Positions 1 to 8,238 of a stretch of 64,000 bases of DNA are shown piece by piece. This DNA is from Legionella bozemanae (GTDB taxonomy: Bacteria > Pseudomonadota > Gammaproteobacteria > Legionellales > Legionellaceae), in the NCBI RefSeq assembly GCF_001648595.1, contig NZ_LBAW01000006.1, positions 62,001-126,000 on the forward strand, read 5' to 3'. Made by a program: the position numbers and the translations under genes. The first letter of the stretch is position 1. Each line of letters begins with the position of its first letter. The notes beneath the pieces were generated by a model. It had not been told where the DNA came from. It saw only the letters and a list, made by a program, of their open reading frames with translations, and did not search any database.

Positions 1-424
1 TAACTGAAGCTCCTGCCTTTTGTAACACCATTCCAGGAGCATCAAAAACTTTCAAACTCTCTTCCTGTAATCCAATACCCTGAGGAAAAATAACACAACG
101 CTTTCCTTCCCGTATTGCTTTCACCAAAGCTCTTGCCGCAAAAGCACTCGTAGAATCAATGACAATGACATCGGCAAAAAGCTGCATTATCTTCATCCAA
201 AGTTTACCTGATGAGTGCGGAGGGAACGCTACGGTCAATTGCTCAGGTAAAAAAGCGGCGAGCAAAAGCAAATCAATTTTTGATGTTCTATTGGCAATAA
301 TCACCGAATTAGGCTCGGGTTGATAATTTCCACATAACTCTACTTTAAACCAGAAGGCTAACAATGCTCTAATCCATCTGCGAGCACGCTGCTTTTGTCT
401 TTCTTTTCGCGTAACTTGTTCCAT
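1..424 (-). CDS. Lysophospholipid acyltransferase-like protein (Aas/PlsC type), 3' end outside window
   Basis: Seen: an open frame from an ATG at 424 running off the left edge (141 codons visible). It has a basic N-terminus, then NRTSKIDLLLLAAFLP and CVIFPQGIGL, then VFDAPGMVLQKAGASV. By eye this follows the N-terminal acyltransferase domain of E. coli Aas (2-acyl-glycerophosphoethanolamine acyltransferase), whose corresponding motifs are NHVSFID and FPEGR. Such domains move acyl chains onto lysophospholipid at the inner membrane. Odd: the catalytic His of the HX4D motif reads Arg (RTSKID), and the Glu of the third motif reads Gln (FPQG). It may therefore be catalytically altered, or a paralogue of an active enzyme. 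Only the start is visible, so the presence of a fused acyl-ACP synthetase domain or MFS transporter cannot be judged. It is divergent from the gene at 608. Confidence 0.6.
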   Translation of the reverse strand, partial: MEQVTRKERQKQRARRWIRALLAFWFKVELCGNYQPEPNSVIIANRTSKIDLLLLAAFLPEQLTVAFPPHSSGKLWMKIMQLFADVIVIDSTSAFAARALVKAIREGKRCVIFPQGIGLQEESLKVFDAPGMVLQKAGASV

Positions 425-480
425 GTTTTTGTTTCTCTTATGAAAATTCGCTTTGGTTATACCCAATCAATCATTTTTTT

Positions 481-510
481 TCAAGATTGCAACGGATAAC
501 CAGGTATAAT
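481..510 (+). promoter_or_regulatory. Putative sigma-70 promoter of the TVP38-like gene
   Basis: A perfect TATAAT lies at 505-510, with a weak TCAAGA -35 at 481-486 and an 18-bp spacer. It would give a leader of about 90 nt before the ATG at 608. Pattern only. Confidence 0.35.
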
Positions 511-607
511 AGACTTCTTAATCAATTAATTGTTAAGGGACAGTAGCGATTACTAGGGTTTGTAAACAGAACCTAATACAGATTCATCCTACACAAAAAG
601 AAATCCT

Positions 608-1315
608 ATGAAATACAGAATCATTCATCCAGTTAAATCACTCTTTATTGTGTTAGCCTTGGTGTCTCTAATTACTGCTGCCTTCTTTTTTCAAAAATAC
701 TCAAGTGAAATCATTAACTGGATTGACCATCTTGGCTGGCTTGCCCCCATTTTCTTTTTAATTATATATTGTCTTGCAACTATTATGTTTTTGCCAACTA
801 TGGTGATCACTTTAGCAGGAGGAGCACTTTTTGGCCCTTTCTTTGGTACCCTGCTCAATTTATTCGGTGCAACAAGCGGTGCTGCTTTCTCTTTTTTAAT
901 TACGAGGCATTTGATTTATAACTGGTTTTCTCAAAGAAAAGGTGAAAGGTTAAGCAAATTAATTTCTGCCGTAGAACAAAAAGGATGGATGATTGTCGCT
1001 CTTTTACGGTTAGTTCCAATTATCCCTTTTAATATAGTCAATTATGGTTTAGGGATGACCGCAATAAAATTTCGATCTTATCTGATCACTACGTTCATTT
1101 TTCTTATTCCAGCTGAAATTGTTTATACCTATTTTGGGTATGCTGGAATGGAGTTCTTATTAAAACAAGGAACATTTTATAAAAATACTGAAATCCTAAT
1201 TGCATCTCTAGCACTCTTATTGTTGTGTGTTATTAAGTTTTTGCATCTTAATAATTTTCGTTTCAAATATTCAGAGAAGAAGACAATTGATTCAGCAAAG
1301 GATGCTCGACTGTAA
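608..1315 (+). CDS. TVP38/TMEM64 (DedA-like, VTT-domain) membrane protein
   Basis: 235 aa with about five or six hydrophobic segments. An N-terminal anchor (about residues 12-30) is followed by the conserved core MVITLAGGALFGPFFG and LVPIIPFNIVNYGLGM, the re-entrant-loop signatures of the SNARE-associated/VTT family. The length fits the family (220-240 aa). Members are inner-membrane proteins linked to membrane homeostasis, and DedA relatives flip phospholipid or undecaprenyl phosphate; the exact substrate here cannot be told. Its last 53 bases overlap the 3' end of the convergent pabC-like gene. The basic C-terminal tail is probably cytoplasmic. Confidence 0.8.
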   Translation: MKYRIIHPVKSLFIVLALVSLITAAFFFQKYSSEIINWIDHLGWLAPIFFLIIYCLATIMFLPTMVITLAGGALFGPFFGTLLNLFGATSGAAFSFLITRHLIYNWFSQRKGERLSKLISAVEQKGWMIVALLRLVPIIPFNIVNYGLGMTAIKFRSYLITTFIFLIPAEIVYTYFGYAGMEFLLKQGTFYKNTEILIASLALLLLCVIKFLHLNNFRFKYSEKKTIDSAKDARL

Positions 1316-2069
1316 AAACGATGTCATCTAGAGAAAATACGGAACGAATACCCTGCAATGAATTCGTTATAAAAAGGCCATCCGCTTCCTTAAGCATTGC
1401 TTTTGTGATAGAAACTTCCATGCAACTTACACCTTGTTGTTTGGCGAGTTGAAGCAATCTTGAGCGCATAATACCGGGAAGTACTCCATCAGTTAAAGGA
1501 GGCGTCAGCAATCTCTTATCCTGTATCAAAAATAAATTAGCGCAGGTAGTTTCAGTTGCATAATGGCGCAGGTTAAAAAACAAAGCATCATCAGCACCTA
1601 AAGCAATGGCTTGGCGACGAGCAAGTATCGCTTCTAAATAATTGACCGATTTAACTTGATATATAGGATTAGTTCCATCTCTTAGCCATGGCACACTAAC
1701 CAATCTCAGTGGGGAAGTTTCCACCGAATAATTAAAAGTTTGGAAGGTGAGCTGACTTACTTGTCCTCGGGTAGCTAATCCTCTCGGTGCAGAACCGCCG
1801 CTTAATAACGCTTTAATACCGCCGTGATATAAATTATCTTGCTTAATTTTACTAAGTAGATGTTCTAACCAATGCTCAAAAGAAAGATCAAAGGGGATGC
1901 CCAATTTTTGGGCAGAGTCGCTTAACCGCTGCCAATGTAAATAAGCGCAGCAAGGCGTGGCTGCCTCCACTCTAAGCGTTTCAAACAAGCCCTCGCCTAA
2001 AAAGATGCGATCATCTATTGGAAACGCAAAACTGTTTTCCCCTTCTGTGTGTACTCGTGTCCGGCTCAT
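1263..2069 (-). CDS. pabC: Aminodeoxychorismate lyase / class IV PLP aminotransferase
   Basis: 268 aa of the fold-type IV PLP family. Seen: GEGLFETLRV near the N-terminus, the presumed PLP lysine K140 in YQVKSVNYLEAILARRQA, then ADDALFFN, ATETTCANLFLI and TDGVLPGIMRSRLL. The ET...NLFLI and GVLPGI.R signatures are shared by PabC, D-amino-acid transaminase and IlvE. Length and motif spacing suit PabC, which splits 4-amino-4-deoxychorismate into pyruvate and p-aminobenzoate for folate. A D-amino-acid transaminase cannot be excluded by eye. The 3' end overlaps the convergent TVP38-like gene by 53 bp. The folate enzyme at 2581 is nearby but divergent. Confidence 0.75.
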   Translation of the reverse strand: MSRTRVHTEGENSFAFPIDDRIFLGEGLFETLRVEAATPCCAYLHWQRLSDSAQKLGIPFDLSFEHWLEHLLSKIKQDNLYHGGIKALLSGGSAPRGLATRGQVSQLTFQTFNYSVETSPLRLVSVPWLRDGTNPIYQVKSVNYLEAILARRQAIALGADDALFFNLRHYATETTCANLFLIQDKRLLTPPLTDGVLPGIMRSRLLQLAKQQGVSCMEVSITKAMLKEADGLFITNSLQGIRSVFSLDDIVFTVEHPLLNQLSSSLNI

Positions 2070-2157
2070 AAACTCTACTTAAACCTTAATTGTCGGTTGA
2101 ATTTACTACGGTGTTTATTTGAAGCTTCGTTCCCAACCGCCATGAAAGGCCAATCTG

Positions 2158-2355
2158 TTAGTAGTCTCCAAAATCATCCAGCTCGTCACGCAAACGTTTT
2201 TCATCTAACATATTTTCCAACTTCCTACGTGCATCCAAGCCACGAGGAACCGTTTCCATAACTTCCGCTTCAACATCTAATTCACAGTCAACATCAACGA
2301 AGTCTTCTCCGACTTCTACAACAGCATCTTCATCATCTTCAAACAAATCACTCAT
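2158..2355 (-). CDS. Small acidic protein, PA3496-like
   Basis: 65 aa. The N-terminal half is almost entirely Asp, Glu and Val. The C-terminal half is charged and probably helical, with RRKLENMLDEKRLRDELDDF. That tail resembles the small gammaproteobacterial PA3496 family (putative envelope integrity), which I recall as ending in an EEKRLR..DDF-type motif. There is no signal peptide or membrane segment. It starts at an ATG at 2355 and lies 88 bp downstream of pabC in the same orientation. Function unknown. Confidence 0.6.
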   Translation of the reverse strand: MSDLFEDDEDAVVEVGEDFVDVDCELDVEAEVMETVPRGLDARRKLENMLDEKRLRDELDDFGDY

Positions 2356-2580
2356 ACCATTCTCTCAATGAGTTATACTGTACCTAGATCCTATCCAAAA
2401 GGATCATAAAAACCAGGACGGCTTATATACCTTATTTTTATATTCTTGACTAGTTTTTTTTAAAAAAAATTAGCAATTCCCTGGATTTTCAGAGTGACAA
2501 ATTTTTTAGAGCATTGCAATACCTTGAATTTTTACCATAAAAAATCGATAATTTAATAAGAGCAATACACTGATACCTGT

Positions 2581-3159
2581 ATGACCGATCACGTCAAGAA
2601 GGCTTTAAGAGACACGATGAAACAAATACGATCCAAGATATCTGTTTCATATCGTGCTACTGCTTCAAATCAAATTTGTACTCGCATCCGCTTGCTGGAG
2701 CAATATCGACATGCAAAAAAAATAGCACTTTATTTTGCGGTCAATGGTGAAATTGATTTAGATGAACTCTGGAAGAATGCACTCTTACAAGAAAAACTCT
2801 GTTACTTCCCAGCTCTTAATGAGGATTTAACTCTTTCTTTTTTACCTGCAACAGCTGATACCCCTTTTCAAAAAAATCGCTACGGAATTGCCGAACCTGA
2901 TGTTAGCCCCGATTTAGCCATTCCTGTGGAAGAGTTGGATTTGGTTTTAGTTCCATTAGTTGCTTTTGATGTACGATGTAATCGCCTCGGCATGGGGGCG
3001 GGTTATTACGACCGTACCTTTAAAGGTAAAGAAAATTGTCCACTATTTGGGGTAGCTTACCAATTCCAACGTGTAGATGATTATCTTGAGCCAGAACCGT
3101 GGGATATTCAGCTCAGCGCTGTCATTACCCAACGTGCTATTTATTGGTATGGTGGATAA
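2581..3159 (+). CDS. ygfA: 5-formyltetrahydrofolate cyclo-ligase
   Basis: 192 aa, the usual length. It converts 5-formyl-THF to 5,10-methenyl-THF using ATP. Seen: the basic N-terminal helix (KKALRDTMKQIRSKI), ALYFAVNGEIDL, then the ligand and ATP signature LVPLVAFDVRCNRLGMG with AGYYDRTF near residues 120-150. A final WDIQLSAVITQ matches the family's C-terminal strand. In many gammaproteobacteria ssrS (6S RNA) precedes this gene; the 225 bp upstream show no recognisable 6S RNA here. It converges on the P-II gene, with a large palindrome between them. Confidence 0.92.
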   Translation: MTDHVKKALRDTMKQIRSKISVSYRATASNQICTRIRLLEQYRHAKKIALYFAVNGEIDLDELWKNALLQEKLCYFPALNEDLTLSFLPATADTPFQKNRYGIAEPDVSPDLAIPVEELDLVLVPLVAFDVRCNRLGMGAGYYDRTFKGKENCPLFGVAYQFQRVDDYLEPEPWDIQLSAVITQRAIYWYGG

Positions 3160-3187
3160 TTCACGAAGCGTTCACGCCTTATCCACC

Positions 3188-3241
3188 GAAAGGCTGTATT
3201 TGACGCATCTTTCGCGAAAGATGCGTCAAATACAGCCTTTC
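3188..3241. terminator. 54-bp perfect loopless palindrome between convergent genes
   Basis: Arms 3188-3214 and 3215-3241 are exact reverse complements with no spacer, centred on TTTCG/CGAAA. The position between the convergent ygfA and P-II genes suggests a bidirectional terminator. No U-run follows on either strand, so a repeat or processing element is also possible. Confidence 0.6.
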
Positions 3242-3276
3242 TCCAAAATTCAAGTATACCTCCTTGAACAAATAAT

Positions 3277-3618
3277 CTACGTTAAAGCATCCGCATTCAT
3301 TTCCCCGGTACGCACGCGGACCACTTGTTGCAATTCATAAACAAAAATTTTGCCATCACCAATTTTACCGGTATAAGCCGACTTGCAAATTGCTTCAATT
3401 GCAGCCTCAACCATATCATCAGGTAAAGCAAGTTCAATTTTAATTTTAGGAAGAAAATCCACTACATATTCAGCACCACGATACAACTCAGTATGACCTT
3501 TTTGTCTTCCAAAACCACGAGTCTCGGAAATGGTTATTCCCGGTACTCCTATTTCCATTAAAGCCTCATGAACATCATCTAATTTAAAAGGTTTAATAAT
3601 TGCCATAATCATTTTCAT
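3277..3618 (-). CDS. glnB: P-II nitrogen regulatory protein (GlnB/GlnK type)
   Basis: 113 aa. P-II trimers sense 2-oxoglutarate and ATP/ADP and control glutamine synthetase adenylylation, NtrB or the ammonium channel AmtB. Seen: MAIIKPFKLDDVHEAL; T-loop RGAEYVVDFLPK with the uridylylation Tyr at residue 51; B-loop TGKIGDGKIFV; and C-loop VRVRTGE. Numbering from the first Met puts the Tyr at the canonical position 51, which supports this start. amtB is not adjacent, so GlnB or GlnK cannot be chosen from context. Single gene facing ygfA. Confidence 0.92.
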   Translation of the reverse strand: MKMIMAIIKPFKLDDVHEALMEIGVPGITISETRGFGRQKGHTELYRGAEYVVDFLPKIKIELALPDDMVEAAIEAICKSAYTGKIGDGKIFVYELQQVVRVRTGEMNADALT

Positions 3619-3743
3619 AATATATTCCGCTGTGATTATACTTTTGTTAGACTCTTTGCAAGTAATGGCTCAAACCTATATTAATGTTCACTCGAACGGA
3701 TGGGGCTGGGCACGTACCTTTGCAAAACAAAAATGGAGTGATT

Positions 3744-4001
3744 ATGTTCGACCCCAAACAATTTGACGATTTAGCAAAAAAACTTTTTGCCGCTCTCCCC
3801 CCAAGTCTACAAAACATTGAAAAAGACATCCAACAAAAATTTAAAGATGTACTCCAAGCTGCTTTTGCTCATATGGATCTTATTACCCGTGAAGAATTTG
3901 ATGTGCAAACTAAAGTTCTGGCGCGAACTCGAGAAAAGGTAGATCTTCTGCAAAAGCAACTCGATGTTTTAATAGCCCAACTTAACAAAGAGCAAAAGTA
4001 A
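3744..4001 (+). CDS. ubiK: UbiK-like accessory factor (YqiC/BMFP family)
   Basis: 85 aa starting at MFDPKQFDDLAKKL. An earlier in-frame start is unlikely, because GGAG lies at the right distance before the ATG at 3744. Residues 1-45 form an amphipathic helix that includes the family signature ALPPSL. The C-terminal half (about 50-85, EEFDVQTKVLARTREKVDLL) is a coiled coil, giving a trimeric membrane-fusogenic protein. In E. coli UbiK assists assembly of the aerobic ubiquinone biosynthesis complex with UbiJ. The gene lies just before comM, as in several gammaproteobacteria. Confidence 0.8.
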   Translation: MFDPKQFDDLAKKLFAALPPSLQNIEKDIQQKFKDVLQAAFAHMDLITREEFDVQTKVLARTREKVDLLQKQLDVLIAQLNKEQK

Positions 4002-4106
4002 TTACCGTATAAGCCCAAGCGATAATAGAGTTCTTGCGGGATATGCAAGAGCTCTAATAGGAAAATTTTGTCGCTCATTTTGTGTCCAACATTAAAGGAA
4101 TAAACA

Positions 4107-5624
4107 ATGAATCTTTCGTTTATTAAAACGCGTAGTACTATTGGGATATTGGCACAGCCTGTATCAGTAGAAGTACATTTATCAAATGGTTTGCCGAGCT
4201 TTACAATAGTAGGCCTTGCTGAAACCGCAGTGAAAGAAAGCAAGGATCGAGTTCGTTCTGCTATTATTAATAGCCAATTTGAATTTCCCTGCCGTAAAAT
4301 TACAGTGAATCTGGGACCTGCTGATTTACCTAAAACTGGAAGCGGTTTTGATTTGCCAATTGCTCTTGGCATTCTGGCTGCTTCCAACCAAATTCCTCAA
4401 ACCCAATTAGCCAACCATGAATTTATCGCAGAACTTGCTTTAAGTGGTGAACTTCGAGGCATTTCCGCAATTATTCCCGCAGTATTAGCGGCGCATAAGG
4501 ACCAAAGTTTACTTATTATCGCCACTGCAAATGCTCATGAAGCATCATTAACAGGCTATCCAAACATCTATAGTGCTAACAATTTGCGAGAAGTATGCAG
4601 CTATCTTTGCCAAGGAACTTCATTACACTCTTTACCACCCAAGCCAAAATCTTGTTCAGCTCAACACACAATGGACTGGTCTGATATCAAAGGACAGTTT
4701 CACGCGAAAAAAGCAATGGAGATTGCCGCTTGCGGTGGACATAGTATTCTACTAAGTGGGGCTCCCGGAAGCGGTAAGACCATGTTAGCAAAACGATTTA
4801 ATACACTTTTGCCCCAATTATCTGAAAAAGAAGCCCTGGAATGTGTAGCCATCAATTCCATACGCGGTAAATTACCTGATTTTAGTGAATGGCGCTCTCC
4901 TCCTTTCCGCTCGCCACACCATACTGCCTCACCTGTATCTTTAGTTGGCGGAGGTAATCCACCTAAACCAGGAGAAATCTCTCTGGCGCATCATGGAGTT
5001 CTGTTTCTTGATGAATTACCTGAATTTAACCGGCAAGTTCTAGAAACATTAAGACAACCACTTGAAGCAGGGACAATATGTATTTCAAGAGCTGCTGCAC
5101 AAACAGAATTCCCAGCTAAATTCCAGCTTATTGCAGCGATGAATCCCTGTCCTTGCGGACAATGGGGTAATCCTCAAGCGAACTGTTTATGCAGTCCAGA
5201 GCAAATTAAGCGTTATCATGCCAAGATATCAGCACCCCTATTGGATCGTATCGATATGCATATTTCTGTGCAAGCATTAACTCAGGAAGAATTAATTACT
5301 CCTAACATTAATCCCAATAAACAAAGTGATCTTGTCCGGGAAAAGGTAATCAAAGTGCGTACCCTGCAATTGGATCGACAAAAATGTCTTAATGCCTCTT
5401 TAAGTGCCAATAGTTGTGAAAAAATTTGTGCATTAGGTATTCAAGAACAAAATTTTTTACGCCAGTCTACACTGCAACTCAAATTGTCTGCACGAGGATA
5501 TCATCGCCTATTGAAAGTTGCGCGAACTATAGCGGATATGAACGAAAGCAGTCAGGTTTTTCAAACTCATCTACAACAGGCATTATCCTTTAGACATGCT
5601 TTGCGCGCTCCTGGAAACCTATAG
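4107..5624 (+). CDS. comM: YifB/ComM family AAA+ ATPase (Mg-chelatase-like)
   Basis: 505 aa, full length. The N-terminal ChlI-like domain (about 20-140) contains SNGLPSFTIVGLAETAVKES. The AAA+ core has Walker A GAPGSGKT near residue 217 and Walker B VLFLDELPEF, then FQLIAAMNPCPCG with the Cys-rich insertion that continues as CLCSPEQ. The C-terminal domain ends SFRHALRAP. ComM is a hexameric helicase that promotes branch migration when transforming DNA is integrated, and Legionella is naturally competent. A Shine-Dalgarno AAAGGA precedes the ATG at 4107. It converges on the GT87-like gene with an 18-bp-stem hairpin between them. Confidence 0.9.
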   Translation: MNLSFIKTRSTIGILAQPVSVEVHLSNGLPSFTIVGLAETAVKESKDRVRSAIINSQFEFPCRKITVNLGPADLPKTGSGFDLPIALGILAASNQIPQTQLANHEFIAELALSGELRGISAIIPAVLAAHKDQSLLIIATANAHEASLTGYPNIYSANNLREVCSYLCQGTSLHSLPPKPKSCSAQHTMDWSDIKGQFHAKKAMEIAACGGHSILLSGAPGSGKTMLAKRFNTLLPQLSEKEALECVAINSIRGKLPDFSEWRSPPFRSPHHTASPVSLVGGGNPPKPGEISLAHHGVLFLDELPEFNRQVLETLRQPLEAGTICISRAAAQTEFPAKFQLIAAMNPCPCGQWGNPQANCLCSPEQIKRYHAKISAPLLDRIDMHISVQALTQEELITPNINPNKQSDLVREKVIKVRTLQLDRQKCLNASLSANSCEKICALGIQEQNFLRQSTLQLKLSARGYHRLLKVARTIADMNESSQVFQTHLQQALSFRHALRAPGNL

Positions 5625-5649
5625 TCCTAAAAAAACCAGGAAGCTATTT

Positions 5650-5690
5650 TTTGCATTTGAATTTAGGGTAATCCTAAATTCAAATGCAAA
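5650..5690. terminator. Bidirectional hairpin between comM and the GT87-like gene
   Basis: A perfect 18-bp stem (5650-5667 with 5673-5690) and a GTAAT loop. It overlaps the last codons of the minus-strand gene. No clean U-run follows on either side. Confidence 0.5.
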
Positions 5691-6982
5691 TTTAATAAAC
5701 GTATAAGGTAATATATTATGGGGACAAACACGCCGAGTATAAAAATAATGATGATTACAGATATTGAATAATGTTTCGTTCCATCACCTAAAATTTCATT
5801 ATTTCCATAGATTTTTTTTCTTTTGCCTAAAAGAAAAATTAAAAGAATTAAACCATAAAAAAAACTGGAGAAGAAACTGATTCGCACCAATAAATCAGGC
5901 ATATCTTGGCTGTTCAAGTAGTCAATGGGGAAGTTGACGAGAAAAAGACACAAAAGCCAAACAAACATAGTTTTTGCAGGACTTTGTTGCTCCTCCAAAG
6001 CGGCAAACCACGTAAGTATCATAGGAAAAATTAATAAAGAAAAATAATACATCCAGCCAAAAGGGCTCATAAATAGCATCATAGCCAATGTGAGGCAAAA
6101 GGGTTGATGATTGATCGGGTTACTTTCGGTTGGCCCTAGTTTTCTCCAATACCAAAGAAATAAAATAACAAAGAGAACGCCATACAATAAATTAATTGGT
6201 ATTAAATAGGACATATTAGGGAGTTTCTCCCCCCCAAAAAAGAGACGGAAAATAAAACCATAAATTGAGGCATTCCAATCATCGCCATACCAAAATACAT
6301 GATTCATCATTTTGAAATAGTGTTTATAAATCATTGGACCATGAAATAGAACGGGAAGAAGTACAGCCATTAAAAGAGTAGCTATCATAGTTACAAAAAC
6401 TTTCTTCCGGCCTTGTTTTAAAGTATAAAAAAGTAACAATGCGGGAAATAATTTAATTGCAATAATAATGCCCCATAATATCCCTGCAATATAATCGCGA
6501 TGATTCAAATAAAAATAATAACCCAACATGATGAAAAACAATAAAATGCAGCCAAATTGCTGCGTTACAAAATTCATTAATGTCGGAAAAAATGCGAAAT
6601 AAAGAAGGTATAAATTCACATAGTTTTTCTGTAAAAATTGGGTAGCAAACGCAAAACGAAATGTAATGGTTATACCAATTATTCCTAAAATAAGAGAAAA
6701 ACAAAACCAGACAATTAATGCGTTGGAAAAACTTAGCCGTGCAAAAAAATCAAAAAGCCAGAAAGCAAAAGGTGGATTTAAATTGGCGGGTAATATCTTT
6801 ATGGAAGGCGAATATGCAGTAAAAAAATTTCTATAAGGATTTTCATCATGCAGTAAAGCCTGAGCTGAGTAATAGAAAGAAGAAAAATCAATCCGTTGAT
6901 AATGCTTGAAAATGAAAAAAGAAAGCACGCAATAGAAGCTCAGAAGCACGAGAATGCATATATTCCGGTAGCAATGACTCAT
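5663..6982 (-). CDS. Polytopic membrane protein, GT87 (DUF2029) glycosyltransferase-like
   Basis: 439 aa with about ten hydrophobic helices. After the first helix comes FKHYQRIDFSSFYYSAQALL followed by ENPYRNFF and NLNPPFAFWLF. This Asp-containing first loop plus the NPP motif is typical of the GT87/DUF2029 polyprenyl-phosphate-dependent mannosyltransferases (GT-C fold). Further in, GIIIAIKLFPALLLFY and a conserved NHVFWYGDDWN loop fit the same group. Expected role: transfer of a sugar from a lipid carrier on the outer face of the inner membrane; acceptor unknown. No glycosylation partner gene adjoins it. Confidence 0.65.
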   Translation of the reverse strand: MSHCYRNICILVLLSFYCVLSFFIFKHYQRIDFSSFYYSAQALLHDENPYRNFFTAYSPSIKILPANLNPPFAFWLFDFFARLSFSNALIVWFCFSLILGIIGITITFRFAFATQFLQKNYVNLYLLYFAFFPTLMNFVTQQFGCILLFFIMLGYYFYLNHRDYIAGILWGIIIAIKLFPALLLFYTLKQGRKKVFVTMIATLLMAVLLPVLFHGPMIYKHYFKMMNHVFWYGDDWNASIYGFIFRLFFGGEKLPNMSYLIPINLLYGVLFVILFLWYWRKLGPTESNPINHQPFCLTLAMMLFMSPFGWMYYFSLLIFPMILTWFAALEEQQSPAKTMFVWLLCLFLVNFPIDYLNSQDMPDLLVRISFFSSFFYGLILLIFLLGKRKKIYGNNEILGDGTKHYSISVIIIIFILGVFVPIIYYLIRLLNLHLNLGLP

Positions 6983-7035
6983 GGAGATATCCTTGGGGCT
7001 TTCCTGTTTTAAATTGCACTTCCTTTGTGGATTAC

Positions 7036-7152
7036 AGGCCTATTTACATTTCTACTCTCTTAGCCAAACTGTCCTGACTTTCTGCACTTCGGTACTCAAA
7101 AATCAGGTCATTTTGCCCCGGATCAAGTCTGGGAGAAATGGAAACAAACCCT
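7036..7152. repeat. Inverted-repeat (MITE-like) element, copy 1
   Basis: About 117 bp, ending ACCCTA, with near-complementary ends (AGGCCTATTTACATTT on the left, AAATGGAAACAAACCCT on the right) and an interior carrying CAGGTCATTTTGCCCCGG. It is the diverged relative of the element at 8239-8358. Its right end is 3 bp past the pyrB stop codon. No ORF inside. Confidence 0.6.
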
Positions 7153-7155
7153 ATA

Positions 7156-8052
7156 CTATCCTTGGTTACATAAAGCATCAAAAATTGCCATACGCACAAA
7201 AACACCGTTAGTGACTTGCTGCAATATAAAAGAATTTGCGCCATCGGCCACATCATTATCTATTTCAACACCGCGATTTATAGGTCCTGGATGCATCACC
7301 ATCACATCAGAGTTAGTATAAGCAAGGTTTTCTTTTGTCAAAGCAAAATCACGACGATAAGAATCTAAATCCAAATGATCAGACTCCAAGAAGCGTTCGT
7401 GTTGTACCCGCAAACAAATCACTACATCTGCATCAGTTAACCCATCACGTAAATCATGAGTTACCCGTCCATAATGCACTGTTTTTGGCTGCCAAAGTTC
7501 CGGCGCGACTAAAACCAGCTCACCTACACCTAATTGCGCACAAATGCATTGAAATGAATTGGCTACTCGCGAATGCCTAATGTTTCCTAGAATTGCTATT
7601 TTTAATTGATCCAACTGCGGTTTTTGTTCAAGAATCGTCATCATATCAAGCAAAGCTTGGCTGGGATGCGCATGGGTACCGTCACCTGCATTAATTATAT
7701 GAGCATTCTTCCCAATTCGATTTGCTAAGCTTTGCTGTAAACCTTCTTCTCTATGGCGAATCACAAAATGTTGAATTCCCATAGCAGCAAGGTTACGGAG
7801 TGTATCTTCAATAATCTCTCCTTTGGTTTCGGAAGAGCTTTGTAGATTTAAATTAATTACCGGCATAGATAAACGATTTGCAGCTAACTCAAAACTCACT
7901 CGAGTGCGAGTACTGTTTTCATAAAACAAATTCGCAACAGTATGTTGGGCATATGAAGGATAATGATTATGCTGTTTGAAATAAACTGCACGTTGCAGTA
8001 AAGACTCAATCTGTTGCCGTGATAATTGACTAATTTCTAAGAAATGATTCAT
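7156..8052 (-). CDS. pyrB: Aspartate carbamoyltransferase catalytic subunit
   Basis: 298 aa. It joins carbamoyl phosphate and L-aspartate in the second step of pyrimidine synthesis. Seen: the carbamoyl-phosphate loop STRTR at residues 47-51, followed by VSFELAANRL; KGEIIEDTLRNLAAMG; HPSQALLDMMTI; RHSRVANSF; and HPGPINRGVEID. It lies downstream of yqgE and ruvX, the common gammaproteobacterial arrangement. Here about 300 bp of repeats split it from ruvX, and no pyrR, pyrC-like gene or pyrI is adjacent. The chain is slightly short but complete. Confidence 0.95.
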   Translation of the reverse strand: MNHFLEISQLSRQQIESLLQRAVYFKQHNHYPSYAQHTVANLFYENSTRTRVSFELAANRLSMPVINLNLQSSSETKGEIIEDTLRNLAAMGIQHFVIRHREEGLQQSLANRIGKNAHIINAGDGTHAHPSQALLDMMTILEQKPQLDQLKIAILGNIRHSRVANSFQCICAQLGVGELVLVAPELWQPKTVHYGRVTHDLRDGLTDADVVICLRVQHERFLESDHLDLDSYRRDFALTKENLAYTNSDVMVMHPGPINRGVEIDNDVADGANSFILQQVTNGVFVRMAIFDALCNQG

Positions 8053-8127
8053 AAAACCCTTATCTTTTTAACTTAACCGCCAGGAGGCTAGAGTCTAATT
8101 TATTAATTTACAGATTTTATTTATACC

Positions 8128-8201
8128 GATGTCCTGCGGCTTGACCCGAGATCCAGGAATCTCTCGCCATCTATGGATCCCGGGTCAAGCCGCGGGACGT
8201 C
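8128..8201. repeat. REP-like imperfect inverted repeat
   Basis: Arms of 28 bp (8128-8155 and 8174-8201) pair with three mismatches around an 18-bp centre. The core, GCGGCTTGACCCG, is GC-rich against the AT-rich surroundings. It sits upstream of pyrB, next to the MITE-like element. Confidence 0.65.
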
Positions 8202-8238
8202 AGCATTATAAAATCCCTAATTTACCAAACTAAACATT

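Noticed and set aside
2356-2580. 6S RNA (ssrS) expected upstream of ygfA
   Set aside because: No long imperfect hairpin with the conserved ends could be found in this AT-rich spacer.
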